A stretch of 64,000 nucleotides of DNA from Atherinomorus stipes (lineage: Eukaryota > Chordata > Actinopteri > Atheriniformes > Atherinidae), in the NCBI GenBank assembly GCA_023101725.1, contig JALJCO010013434.1:62001-126000 (forward strand), read 5' to 3'. The position numbers were made by a program, and so were the translations under genes. The notes under the pieces were generated by a model. It did not search any database. It saw only the letters and a program-made list of their open reading frames with translations, and was not told the DNA's origin. Shown here in pieces: positions 42,830-54,600 of the stretch (position 1 is its first letter; the number at the start of each line of letters is the position of its first letter).

Positions 42830-42864
<35 letters not shown>

Positions 42865-45589
42865 GCAGCTCTGCGTGCCTCTTGGGGGGTTTGCGAGGCC
42901 TGGGGATGTTGGGCCGGTGACTCTGGCCCCCTCCGCCGACCCTTTCCGCTTCCGTCCCTTTTCCCCCCTCCCTGGCCTGGCGTGGTCGAGCGCCCCCAGG
43001 GGCTGAGGCTGGCCCCTCTGTGCTGAACGCCGGACGCCGGGCCGTGGGGGCGGCCATGCCTGCCCTTTCTGCCCTGGGGGGATCCCGGGAGGCAGGGGTA
43101 CCTAATGCCGGTAACGGCTCTTCTTCCAGGGGGGAATTCATACCCCCCTGGTCTCCCCTTCCCAAGACCCCCCCCCCCCCTGCTCTACCTCCACACACAC
43201 ACGTAGGGTTTTGGGGAGGGAGCGTGTCAAGCGGGCGTGGTGAGGGGAGGGCACCAAAGTGCCTTTGCTTGCCACGTCTAGAGGCAGCCTGCTCCCCAGT
43301 TTTAACCACACTTAGACACCTAAACACATAAAATAACAACAGCTCACAACCACTTCTGAGGGGCGGGCCATATAGTGTGTGGTAGGAGGGGAGGGGCCGG
43401 TTGGGGGGGACATGCCCCCTACGCGACCCCACTCCCGGCATGACTTGGCACTGCCCCTTAGTTTTAACTGCAAACAACACACATCTTACACACACAGTCA
43501 TGAGTGGGGGGTGGGGGGGGACAGGGTCCTTTCATACCCCGGTCTCCCGGGCGCTACTGGGGGAGGGGGGGACAGTGGCTACTTCACGCGCCAGTGGTTA
43601 AGGCTGGCTGCATTGCGGGGGGATCTGCTGGCCTGGGGGATGCCTGGCCTGCTGCGTCCGGGGGGTGGGGGATGGGGGGTGGTGGTGGGGGGAACGTGTT
43701 GGGGGCTTGGAACTCGTGGCTCCTTCCCCGGCCCGAGCTACCACTCAGGAGGCACGAGGGCATGGGCAAGAGAGAGGTGGGTATGTGAGAATAATGAATG
43801 AGAGTGTGAAGGAGGAAATGTGGGAGGGAGGAACTTGGGCTGGAAGAGGGAGGAGATGTGGGTAAGTGGTTGAAGGAAAGGGGGGATGGAGGGAAGGAGT
43901 GGCATGCTCGTGAGTGTCTAGTAGGGATGGTCGTGAGGGGCTGAAGGAAGGAAGGGCGGGAGTGTGATAGGTCAGAGGGATGGGCGGGGCTGGACATGTA
44001 AGGGGGGGACTGTATGGGGTATTGGGGGTATAGGGAGGTGGGGGCGTATGTGTGGGGGGGTGGGGGAGGGGTTGGTGCAGTTATGTGGGGGGAGTGCATG
44101 TGTGTGTTAGAGGGTATGAGGGAGGGTGGGGGTAGGTGTGGACGGTAGAGGGAGGAGAGTGTTGGGGGTGGGAGAGGGAGTGAGTGTGGGTATGTAAGGT
44201 CAGAGAGCGGAGTGGGTGGGTGTATGCGTGTGTGGGGGGGTACACGGAGGTGTTGGGTAGGGCTGGGCGGTGTGGGCGGAGGTTCGTACCTCGGTATTCG
44301 TGCCGGGCATCTTGGTGTCGGTGCGGTGCGGTGTGGCTGCGGGTTGGTTGGGGGCCGGGCGCTTTGGTGGGGGGGTGCGGTTTTGTTTGTGGCTTCCGGG
44401 GTTTTTTTGTGCGGGGCGGGCGCAGGGGGATCTGTATCTTGTATGTGGTTGCTCTTGCGGTATTGATGTCTTGGGTGCCTGTGTCTCGATGTGGGGGCGG
44501 TGACGGTATATCTTTCAGCCCCAGTGTTGGGGTAGGTGTGTGGGGGAGTGTGTGTGTGAGCGTGGTGGCGGGGTAGGGGTGGGAGAGGTGGTGGCGCCCT
44601 GGTGTCAGGTGTATCAGGGACTTTGGGGTGGGGGCTGGCCTGCCCTGGGGGGGCGTCGTCTGGGGGGGTCCGGTCCTCCTGGGTTTCGGTTGGGCCGCCC
44701 GGGTCCGGGGGGGGGTGGCTGCTCCTGGGCGCTTGGGCCCTGGGCCCGGCGCTGTCTCCGCTCCGGGGGACGCCCGGCGCCCGGTGGGGTCGGCAGCTGC
44801 TGGTCTTGGTCCGCTGGGGCCTGGGCCTCCAGACTGCGGGGGGCTCCGGCTGGGGCCGCTTTTTGCCGCCCTTCGGGGGATGCATGTCCGCTCTTTGGGG
44901 GGGGTAGCTGGGATCTGGGCCTCTGGGTGGCTGCTGGGGGCCTGGGTCGCGAGCCTTGCGGGCTTCCTCCTCCTTGCAGAGACGAGGCTGCATCTGCATG
45001 ACTGTATCACCACGGAGCACCCTTTATTATGCATGTTGACACTGTGACACTGCTTCCCATTGCGATGACTAGGTCGTACCTCTTCTTTACTTCCCATTGC
45101 GATGACTAGGTTGTACCTCTTCTCTACTTCCCATTGCGCTGACTAGGTTGTACCTCTTCTCTGCGTAGTTCTGCGTGTGTTTGTATGATCTGAGGATATT
45201 TAAGCCACCTGCAGGTACTCCTGTAGGGGATTGCTTGTTTTGTTTTCCAACAGAGACCTTGGTTGTTTAGGGATCGCGGTACAGATGTACCAGTGAACTG
45301 TGTAAGTGGATTCATGTTTTCTCTTCTCTCTCTCTTCCTCTTCCTTACTCCTCTCTCTCTGTTTCACTTTCTATCATTACCTCTATTCACTTTCATTTCT
45401 CCCTTGTCAGGCCCAGCAGTATGAAATGGAATGGTGTAATAGACAAATGTTTAAATAAAGAAATAAAATGAATAAACATGATATCAAGTGGAGCCTTATG
45501 TTCATAAAGCTCCGCTTGATAAAGCAAAACTGTTCAACAGAATAAAGCAATCAGATTTCCATTCTGCTTGCTTCAATGCTGGACAGGAC

Positions 45590-45641
<52 letters not shown>

Positions 45642-48600
45642 AAAGTCACTGTTATTCTGGAAGAACTTCATATCCCAGCATTCCTTTTCGAGCAGGAATC
45701 ACCGAATCCGGACCTCTTGGGCCAGTGTCAAGAAGGTTTTCACTGTGATCTTTTACCAACCTGACTTAAAGGCAGGGTAGGGGATCCTGGAAAAACAGTT
45801 CGAGCAAGCTACATTTTTAAAAATACACCCACCTGAAACCACGCCTCCAGAGCACAGGAACGTGTGGGCTGATGGTTGTCGGTGAAGACGGCTGAGAATA
45901 GCCGAGTCGCTAGCTTGTTAGCTTCCCAGTAAACAGCAGAGGAACCACGTTTCTTAAAAGTAATAGCTATCTCACCTCCAACTTCTTCTGTGGTGTAAAA
46001 AAAAACAAAAAAACATCATCCACCCTGCCTTTAAATTAATGAGTCATTGTGCAGAACTTGATTGGCTGTAGGATCCATGTCATTTGAATCAGGTGTGTGA
46101 AGCAGGGAAATGTTGAAAACCTTCCGGACACTGGCCTAGAGGTGTGGATTTGGTGATCCCTGTTTTAGAGTCATGTGACTACGGTGCAGCTGCTGCTGCT
46201 ACAGACTGACTTGCTTGGAAGCTGCTTATAATAGATCTAGTTTTAAGTTGTTGGTTAAGTTACCAAGTTATCAGAAAAATTATAATTAGCGACATGTTGG
46301 CTTATACCTGCTTGTATCTGAGATTTTCTCGCCAGATATCCAAAACATCCTACTCCTGGCTGAGTTAAGGCTATTGGGATGTTTGCTCTCTAACCAGAAT
46401 ATTGTTGTATCTCTCAAAACATGAGAAATACATCTCACAGTTGTTGCATAGATTGGTATTAGTTGATATTGTACAGCATATCGGAAATGTAAAGTTTGAC
46501 GTTATTGGTATATCGGATATCGGTTTAAAAAAATTCAAAAAGCCAATATCAAACTTCCCTAATGATAATGAGTAAAAATTTGCTAAATTATAATTTAGTG
46601 AAGTAAGATTGCTTTTACAACAAAGTGGTCCCAGAAAAATTAGACCACTTTGCTGATGAGTGGTGGGCCAAAAAGCCTGTGCAGGTGCAGAAGTCTGATT
46701 AAACGTTACAGAAAACGTTTAATACCAATGATTGCCTCAAAGAGCTGTTCAACAAAATATTAGATTTGGGGTCCCCTCATGCTTGTTTGCTTGTTTTAAT
46801 TTTTTTCTAGTATTTCTGTTTAACCACAATTCAAAATGTCACAATTTTTATTATTACTTTAGTCACTTTAAACTCATTTCACAGACAGCCGTTTTATTTC
46901 CATCTTTAATGGAGGGTATGAATAGATTTGAGGGCAACTGTTTGTTTGTCCCCTGTCTGTTGATTTTGAGGTTTGTAATATTTATTATATTGTTGCAGGA
47001 TCTTTTCTGTGCTTTCTGCAATCCTGTATCTGGGCAATGTGACATACAGGAGGAAATCAACAGGACGAGATGAGGGGTTGGATGTTGGGCCACCAGAAGT
47101 CCTGGCTACTCTCTCAGACCTGCTAAAGGTAACTTGTACATTTTTGGTTTTCACTGCTGACAGATATTTCACACATGCTCTCAATTCTTCAAATGTTCTT
47201 GAAATCTTTCTGAAGCTTGGCATGAGGGAACATCAGCGTCCTCAGCATTTTACTCTGTTTTTGTTGAGCTTGTCTTTACCCTTAGTAAAATCACTAGACT
47301 AACTGTGATCGTAGCAGTTCATCCTCTAACTGCTAGTTAGAGTAACTGCTTCATTCCCCTTTCTAGCTCATCTACCATACTCTGTGTTGTAAAGGAAACT
47401 GATTTCCACAGTGTACTTCGTATATGACATCTAACTTCTTTTGCAGTCTAAACAGCCAAAAGTCAAAATTGCCCATGAATTCTGCTTATGTGTGTGTGTG
47501 TGTAACTCAAAGCATTAATCTGTTGGTCTACTTTCTCAGGTTAAAGAGGAGCTGTTGGTCGAGGCACTGACGAAGAGGAAAACGGTGACAGTCAATGACA
47601 AGCTGATCCTCCCCTACAGCCACTCTGAGGTGAGCTCCAAGCAATAAAAAAGTTCTGCAGCCTCTCATTAGTCCTAAAAAGAATTGTCCACACCAGAGAA
47701 TATACTGAACCAATAACTTCTACTTCATCTGGACAATGTAGATGCACTACAAGATGTAGTGCATCTACAGTAGTAGCTAATAGTTTTGTTGGGATCGCTT
47801 TCAGAATGACAAAGAGTTGTGATCATGTCCTTAGGAGCCATGCTCCTAAGTGGTCTTTTATGTCAAAGGTGTCCACTTTTTTAATCTTTGCTGATGCTAA
47901 TCTTGTCAGTTTGACTGGATAACCTGATGTTGACACAGATGAAGGAATTAATAAAAGTTTCTCTCACAAGAGGTCAACCCTTGTAGCGAAATTGTACAGG
48001 AGACTATTTCATGAGCTCAGTCTCCTTTTGTTTGAGTCATCAAAATTATTTTGGGCTTTGCAGCCTGGAAACTTACAGAACTTTATTCCTCCGCCATGTG
48101 GATGCTAATTTATTATTAGTATTATTGATACAGATGGCTCTTAATGTCATCAACATACCGTTTCTCTGCCTCTTTCTCTTTCTAACTCACTTTCCAGCTT
48201 GAAGACCCACGACAAAATGTTTAGTAATTTTCTCAGTGATGCACCCCCCACCGACGGCTAAATTAGCATCCACCTTGCATCCTACCTGTATTGTGAGCTC
48301 ACTCAGCCAGTAAAAACACTTTTTTCTTATTTCTTGTTTTCTCCCTTCCTCTCCTTCTTTCCCTCTCTTCCTCTGGTAATGTTTCCTTGCATTTCTTTGC
48401 TTTAAATGCCATGGTGCATGTTCAAAACACCTGCTGTGTTCATATATGTTTGTTAGCATGTGACACAGTTCGCAACCAGTAGTCGGCTGCAACATCACGA
48501 CCGCGTCCCAGATGGGAAAAGTTGCAGTGCGGTTTGTCAGCCTCAGGATGCCGTTGGGCAGTGACGCCTCGAGAAATGTGCATCATGAATGTTGGTGTGC

Positions 48601-51600
48601 CATCAAACGAGTCAAACTCATATTTTTAAGGGCAAAAAGTTGCGTTGTGGGTCTTTCAGATCTCTTGTAGAGCTCTTCCTGGTTCGGTGTATCATTCACT
48701 TCAAGTTCACTGTTAAACTATTTTACTGAAGTCAAAGTAAGTACAAACTTCTTGTTTCCATCAGGCCATTACAACCAGAGACTCCATGGCAAAATCTCTG
48801 TACAGCGCCTTGTTTGACTGGATTGTTCTGCGCATCAACCATGCACTACTCAACAAGAAAGACATGGAGGAATCTGTCCCTGTAAGACACAACCACACAC
48901 AAGTACTCTTGGGATTCCTCAATAATTGTTTATAGATACATGGGAATTAACTTAATTCACTAATATATTTTTTTTTCTTCAGTGCTTGTCAATTGGTGTC
49001 TTGGATATTTTTGGTTTTGAGGACTTTAAAACCAACAGCTTTGAGCAGTTCTGCATCAACTATGCAAATGAGCAGTTGCAGTATTATTTCAACCATCACA
49101 TCTTCAATCTGGAGCAGGTGAGCAGCTTGATTTGATTCCTTCTATCACACACGAATTGATGCACCACCACAGCACCAGCTTCCTTGTAATGCAGATTTTT
49201 GACTGAAAATGATGACTCATCCAAACATTTCCTGACGTTATGTGGGGAAAACAATGTAAGTTTATAAGATCATGACATTAACAAAGAACAAGAAGGGTGA
49301 ATCTTGATTATTGTGATACTATTGAGTGAAGTGCCACTATTTAAATATGTTGCATCTCTTTTACATACAGTAAAACAAACAACTTCAGTTGTGTTTGTTT
49401 TTTCCCATTTTAGATTCTTTACTTTTGACAGTGCTGGAAGAAGTACTCAAACATACTACATAAGTACATAAGTAAAAGTGTAAATAAGCAGGAAAAATAG
49501 ACTCTAGATTCTAAATGTATTGCATAAAACTTTTTGTTTAAGGAAAAACCACTTGCTTTTAAGTATGCTTTAAGTCTTAAAAGTTTCTTTTTTTAATGGT
49601 ATAGAGAAATTAATTAATGAAGAAACAGCAGAACTGTTCATGGTAACCTGCAGTATAAAGCAACACATTGTTGAAATGCTGAAGAGTAGAAAACAGAGAT
49701 AAATGTAAAATATGATAAATTAGATGTAAAATACGGTGAAGTGCATATCACTTATCCACAACTCAATCTTAATAAGTACAGACACAAGAAAAACAAACTT
49801 TTAGAACACTAAGGAAGTACTTGTACTTAGTTAAATTTAATCAGTGACTTTTAAGCTAGTTGCTGATATTGTCAAACCGTGGGGAATGATTTTGTTTTAC
49901 CAAAAGCTCTCTCCTGCCTTATTCAGGAAGAGTACCAAGCAGAGGGAATCACCTGGCACAACATCGACTACATAGACAATGTGGGCTGCATCCATCTTAT
50001 CAGCAAGAAACCTACTGGCTTGTTGTACCTGCTAGACGAGGAGAGCAAGTAAGAATACCTGCATGCTTTCCTTCATTTAGGTCATATGGCTGCAGATGGG
50101 GATAAGGGTTTGTTTTGATCAAATTTAAGCTGTTCTATTGTGATTTTTTTTTTTTCTTTCTTTCTATCCACTTTTCACTGATCTTGCTTGCACTTCCCTG
50201 CCTGTGCTCCAGCTTTCCACATGCCACAGATGAGACCTTGTTAGCCAAATTCAAGCAGCAGCACCAAGGGAACAAATACTTTGTACCCACACCCGTCATG
50301 GAGCCCGCCTTTGTCATCCAGCACTTTGCGGGGAAAGTCAAATATCAAATCAAGGTAAAAGGAAAACAACTACTCATCAAATGTAAAAAAAAAAGTCACA
50401 TTTACCTTTATTATCCTTTTAATTATTTTTGTGCATACACCTACTGTTTCTAACAACTTGTACGTCTTGGACTTATCCAGGATTTCCGGGAGAAGAACAC
50501 AGACCACATGCGCCCCGACATTGTAGCACTGTTGCGAAGCAGCGACAGAGCTTTTGTGCGGCAGCTTATTGGCATGGATCCCGTGGCCATGTTTCGATGG
50601 GGCATCCTGCGAGCTACGATCAGGGGTATTGCTGCTTTCAACGAGGCCGGTCGGTCCTGGGCAGCCAAAAAATCAGGTACACTACTTGAGTGAGCCCCAA
50701 ATCACCTCCCAAGATTTTTTTTTTTTTGCCACGTGAAAGAAAGTCTTTTCAATTTTTCTTTTTTTGATTATTATTGTTGATAGCTTTCTAAAAATCTGAG
50801 TCGAATTTAGTTTAAAGATGGCGGTAGTGCATTAGTTTGAATAAATATGGAAAAATTATGCTGCACAGCTGCATTTGTACCACAGTTTCAAAGCATTGCA
50901 GTTGCTCCTTGTAATTAGTGTTGCTTGTCAGCATGTGGCATTGAAGAAAAGGCCACAAACTCGAAGCTTTAAAGGTTTTGACATTTTCTCTACAATTGTC
51001 ATTCTTTCAGATTGTTTGGTGTTCTCATAGATAACCCACTGATGAGCCCACAGTCCTTTTTCATGTGGATATAGAAAAAAAAGATGATTTGAGAAGAACA
51101 AAAAAAATTTGGCAGGAATGTGACCAAACAGTCGTTCCACTTGTAATTCTACTGTTTCACTCTTTAGTGATGTGGCTTTGTGTTCTTGTTTGATGTCATA
51201 GGTGTTATCCGTCCAGTCTCCAGAACTCCTTTAGGAGAGCTTCAAAGGTCCAATGCCCCAATAGAAAGAATGTACAAGTAAGTAATTTGCATAACAGGAT
51301 ATGAAACTCAGAAATTCGTCATACTTTGTGTTTGGTGTTTGGATTGGTTTTCTTACCATCAGGTCTGCTTTTGTCTGGAGGAAGTCTGCCTACCATGGTA
51401 CTTGTGGATGTTGATGCTGTTCACTTGGTGGTTAATAACTGTTCCTTCATTCACAGATTTTTAAGTATTTTACATGAGATTCACCCTCTTCATGAATTGC
51501 TCCTTTTATTCTCATGAACCACACAGCTGTTTAATACTCCTTTTTTAAAGGTGAAGGAAATTTAACCTGGTATGCTGTGGATCTTCACATTTATCCTGCA

Positions 51601-54600
51601 GTACTGAATGAGATGGGGACGGATACTTGGAATCTGTTCAAATTATTTGACCTGATTGGCATCTAAAAACTCATCTTTTAGGATCACACAGACCTCTGTC
51701 ACCTCATCTCAATCAGGCAATTCCTCTCCACCTTTTGGTGACCACAGTGTATGCGGTTCTCTGCTCTTCCTCTCCCCTCCACAGACGAGCCTCTATGCTC
51801 GATTTCTACTTTGATCACTCAGAGGAGCGTCCTTTAGAGGCCTTTGAAGACATCTTTGCTAGCTATGAGATTAAGAAGTAAGTGAATTTGGTGGAAAAGA
51901 AAAAAAAAAGTGAGAACATGAGGCTAAGCAGGAAGGAATTAGCTTTGTTTCTAATAGATGGTTTGCTTTATTTTCTGAGTTTGCTCTCATTAAAAAAACA
52001 GAATATTTCTTCATGTTGCTAAACTGAATCTGTGTATTTGAGTGTTGTTTTTTTTTTTTTCTTAATGATAGGTCAGGCTTGTTAAACGATTCAACATGTG
52101 CTTCTTTAAATATGAAGCTCCAGTTGTTGAGGAAGTTCAGTGCAGCAGTAAAACACAGTGCAGAAAAGCTGCCCTTTAACTTGCATCCCCTCTTCGCTCA
52201 CTGTAATCCTCCTTCCCTTTTCTGTAGTTCACTAATCCCTTCTTCCTCATGTTTATTGTTCTTGCTTTGGGGCGCAGAAAAGTATTTGTGCAGGCCTTCT
52301 CTCATTAGCCACTCAGATTACTTCCATCAACTGTGGAATCATATTCATGCATGTGCAGAGACGCCTGGTCAAATACACAAAGACAACTGTGAGAGCGCGC
52401 TCAGAAGAAAATCAAACCAAGATGTTATTTTTGGATTGTTGAACCTTGACTGTAAACCTTCTGTTTTCAGATCTGAAATTACTACTTATTTTTTTTCTAC
52501 TCTATTTGGTTTTTAAAAAGATAACTGTTTTGAGTCCTCTAGTATATTTGTATAACTTTTAATGGTAAAAGTCTTCTTCAGATCTGCAAACATTGAGGTA
52601 TAGACATTGGCTGCAGTCTTACTCATTTATCAGGGCCTTTCCTTCACTGCCTGACCTCCTGTTTTCATAGTCAGTCTTGGTAAGTATGACAACATAATGC
52701 ATGGACTATCTCTGGGGCACAGATAATTAACCTCACCAGGCCCAGTGTCCAGTGTTAACACCATTCCCAGCTAAGATTACAAATACAAAAACCTCACCAA
52801 CAACTTACGGTCACATAAAAGCTAGTAACAGTTGCAGCATGGAAACGGATGACCAACCACGCCGAACGCCACCTCAGCTCTGCATGTTAACTACCACAGT
52901 GGCAGGCATATGTGTGTGAACACAGCCCTCACATGCCCCAGTCTCTCTTTTTCTGTGTGTGTGTGTGTGGGGGACATTTCTGTTCTTAAAAAGGATATGG
53001 CAGCATGGTTGGGTGGTCTACTGTGTCTTGTGGTTTCCTCATACAGAAGCAGTGGGAGAATTAATTTGGTGTGAAACCTCTTAATGTCAGACCCCCAGCT
53101 GTTCTGCAGTGTGTGTTTTTTGTTTTGGGGTAACTTTCCTTTGGAGGTGTCCTAATCATGCTGTTCAATCACTCCCTCCTTTTACATATTTTTTGTCTGT
53201 TTGTCCATTTTTCCCCTTTGTTTCCCCTCTCCCTTCTCCTGCTCCCAATACTCCCCCTGTCTTTCTCTTTTCACACTGATTGTGTGTGTGGCAATCAGAG
53301 ATATGCATGCAGAGATCATCAGCTCCATTAAGAGCTTGCAGCTGGATGGTGAGGACCCTCGCAAGCTGCTGCAATCCTGGGGTCGCCTCCGCTTCCCACG
53401 ACACGTCCTCCAGTGAGTCTGCAGACAGAGCTGGCATCAGCTCTTCTCCAGATCAGCCCAGTCTTATCAGCTCAGGCAGAACATGCTCCTATTAAAGCTG
53501 TCACACTTTAAGATCTTTTTCATAGTGGGCTATTTTTGTCTTATACATAACAGTGGTTCTCATCTGTAGATACCATCTACCTCTTTTGAGGATTAAGGTT
53601 GAGATACCATGAATTCTTTTAACTGTGGCATGAATATCAACAGGAGCCTGTTGGAATGCAGGATCGTTCAGACAATCTTGTGAAAATGTCTCAGTAATTT
53701 TTCAGCATGTTTAAAAATCTACAGTGCATTGCTACACGTAGCAACAGAGAAACATTCTTTTACAGCTTTTTTTTTTTTAGCAGTGAAAGCAAGAGAGCAT
53801 GTCTGTCTTTGTATGGTGAGTCTCTGCTGGGCTGATTGTTTAGAGTTGCATCCATCTCCTGCAGAAAACTCCCTCTTCTTCTTTGTCACTCTCCTTCTGT
53901 CACTGTTGAGCCTCCATCATTCATCTGATCTAGGTGCAAGCCTTCATGCGCATGAAGAAGTCACTCATCCGTACTAACCTGGCTTCACATACTCCATTCA
54001 TTACTACATTCATCCCGTCTTCAAGCTCCAGGTCTTTAGCTTGTAACTCATCCTGCATCCCCATTCTTTTTTTTTTTTTTTTTTCACAGGAAAAACAAGA
54101 GCATCAAGCAGAGGCAGGCCATACCTAAGGTAAACCTGAGAGGGGATTTGAAGCCTTAAAGGCTGATTCTGTACATTTTCAAACCATGAATGAGAATAAC
54201 AGTTTAGTTTGAACTGTAAGCCCCGCCCCTAACTGTTTTTCCATTGAGAAACGCTCCTACTTTCCCGTATACTCTCCTCCCACTCGACATGCATAGAATA
54301 AAACGCACATCTCATATTTGTGCACAAGAAAACTCTCTAGAGAAAACTGGCATCTTCCAGTGAATTTCCTGTTTTGGTTGCAGCACATGGCTAAATGACA
54401 TTTTCTGTCACTTAAATCTACAGTGCAAACAACACAACACACCATTTATTTCATAAACTGTTAGCTTACCAAAACTAGTTATGTACACAGATTAACAATT
54501 ATGATCAGTTATGATGTTATAGGCTACATTGCAACATGACAACCTGATAAAGTATCTAAGTGGCCACTGCGATTGTAAGTGATGTGTTGTAAAGCAGCTT

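Larger units (their letters stand above)
38344..45638 (+). mobile_element. 5'-truncated L1-type LINE, about 7.3 kb, in intron 7
   Basis: Bounded by the direct repeat AGAAAAGTCACTGTT at 38329-38343 and 45639-45653, a 15-bp target-site duplication. In order: end of an endonuclease domain, reverse transcriptase with YADD, a C-terminal region with a [19 protein letters not shown] zinc-knuckle-like motif, a 3.9 kb G-rich 3' region, a stem-loop and an A tail of about 45. Inserted in the same orientation as myo9b. The coding part has several frameshifts and stops. Confidence 0.85.

Noticed and set aside
42830..42862. A-run as the end of a separate retroelement insertion
   Set aside because: No target duplication seen beside it, whereas the 15-bp duplication at 38329 and 45639 encloses the whole unit. 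Kept only as an open question in the findings.
42098..45020. Long minus-strand frames of 467 and 478 codons (42098-43501, 43584-45020) and several long + strand frames
   Set aside because: They are Pro/His/Thr-rich or Gly/Trp/Val-rich, overlap in many frames, and arise from the G-rich strand bias of the LINE 3' region. No domain or codon signature.
45053..45163. CRISPR-like array
   Set aside because: Units are directly adjacent with no spacers, inside a eukaryotic LINE.
52079..52516. 145-codon frame in intron 16 as an extra exon or gene
   Set aside because: No acceptor-donor pair of matching phase, no similarity to myosin-IX, and it lies wholly between well-supported exons 16 and 17.
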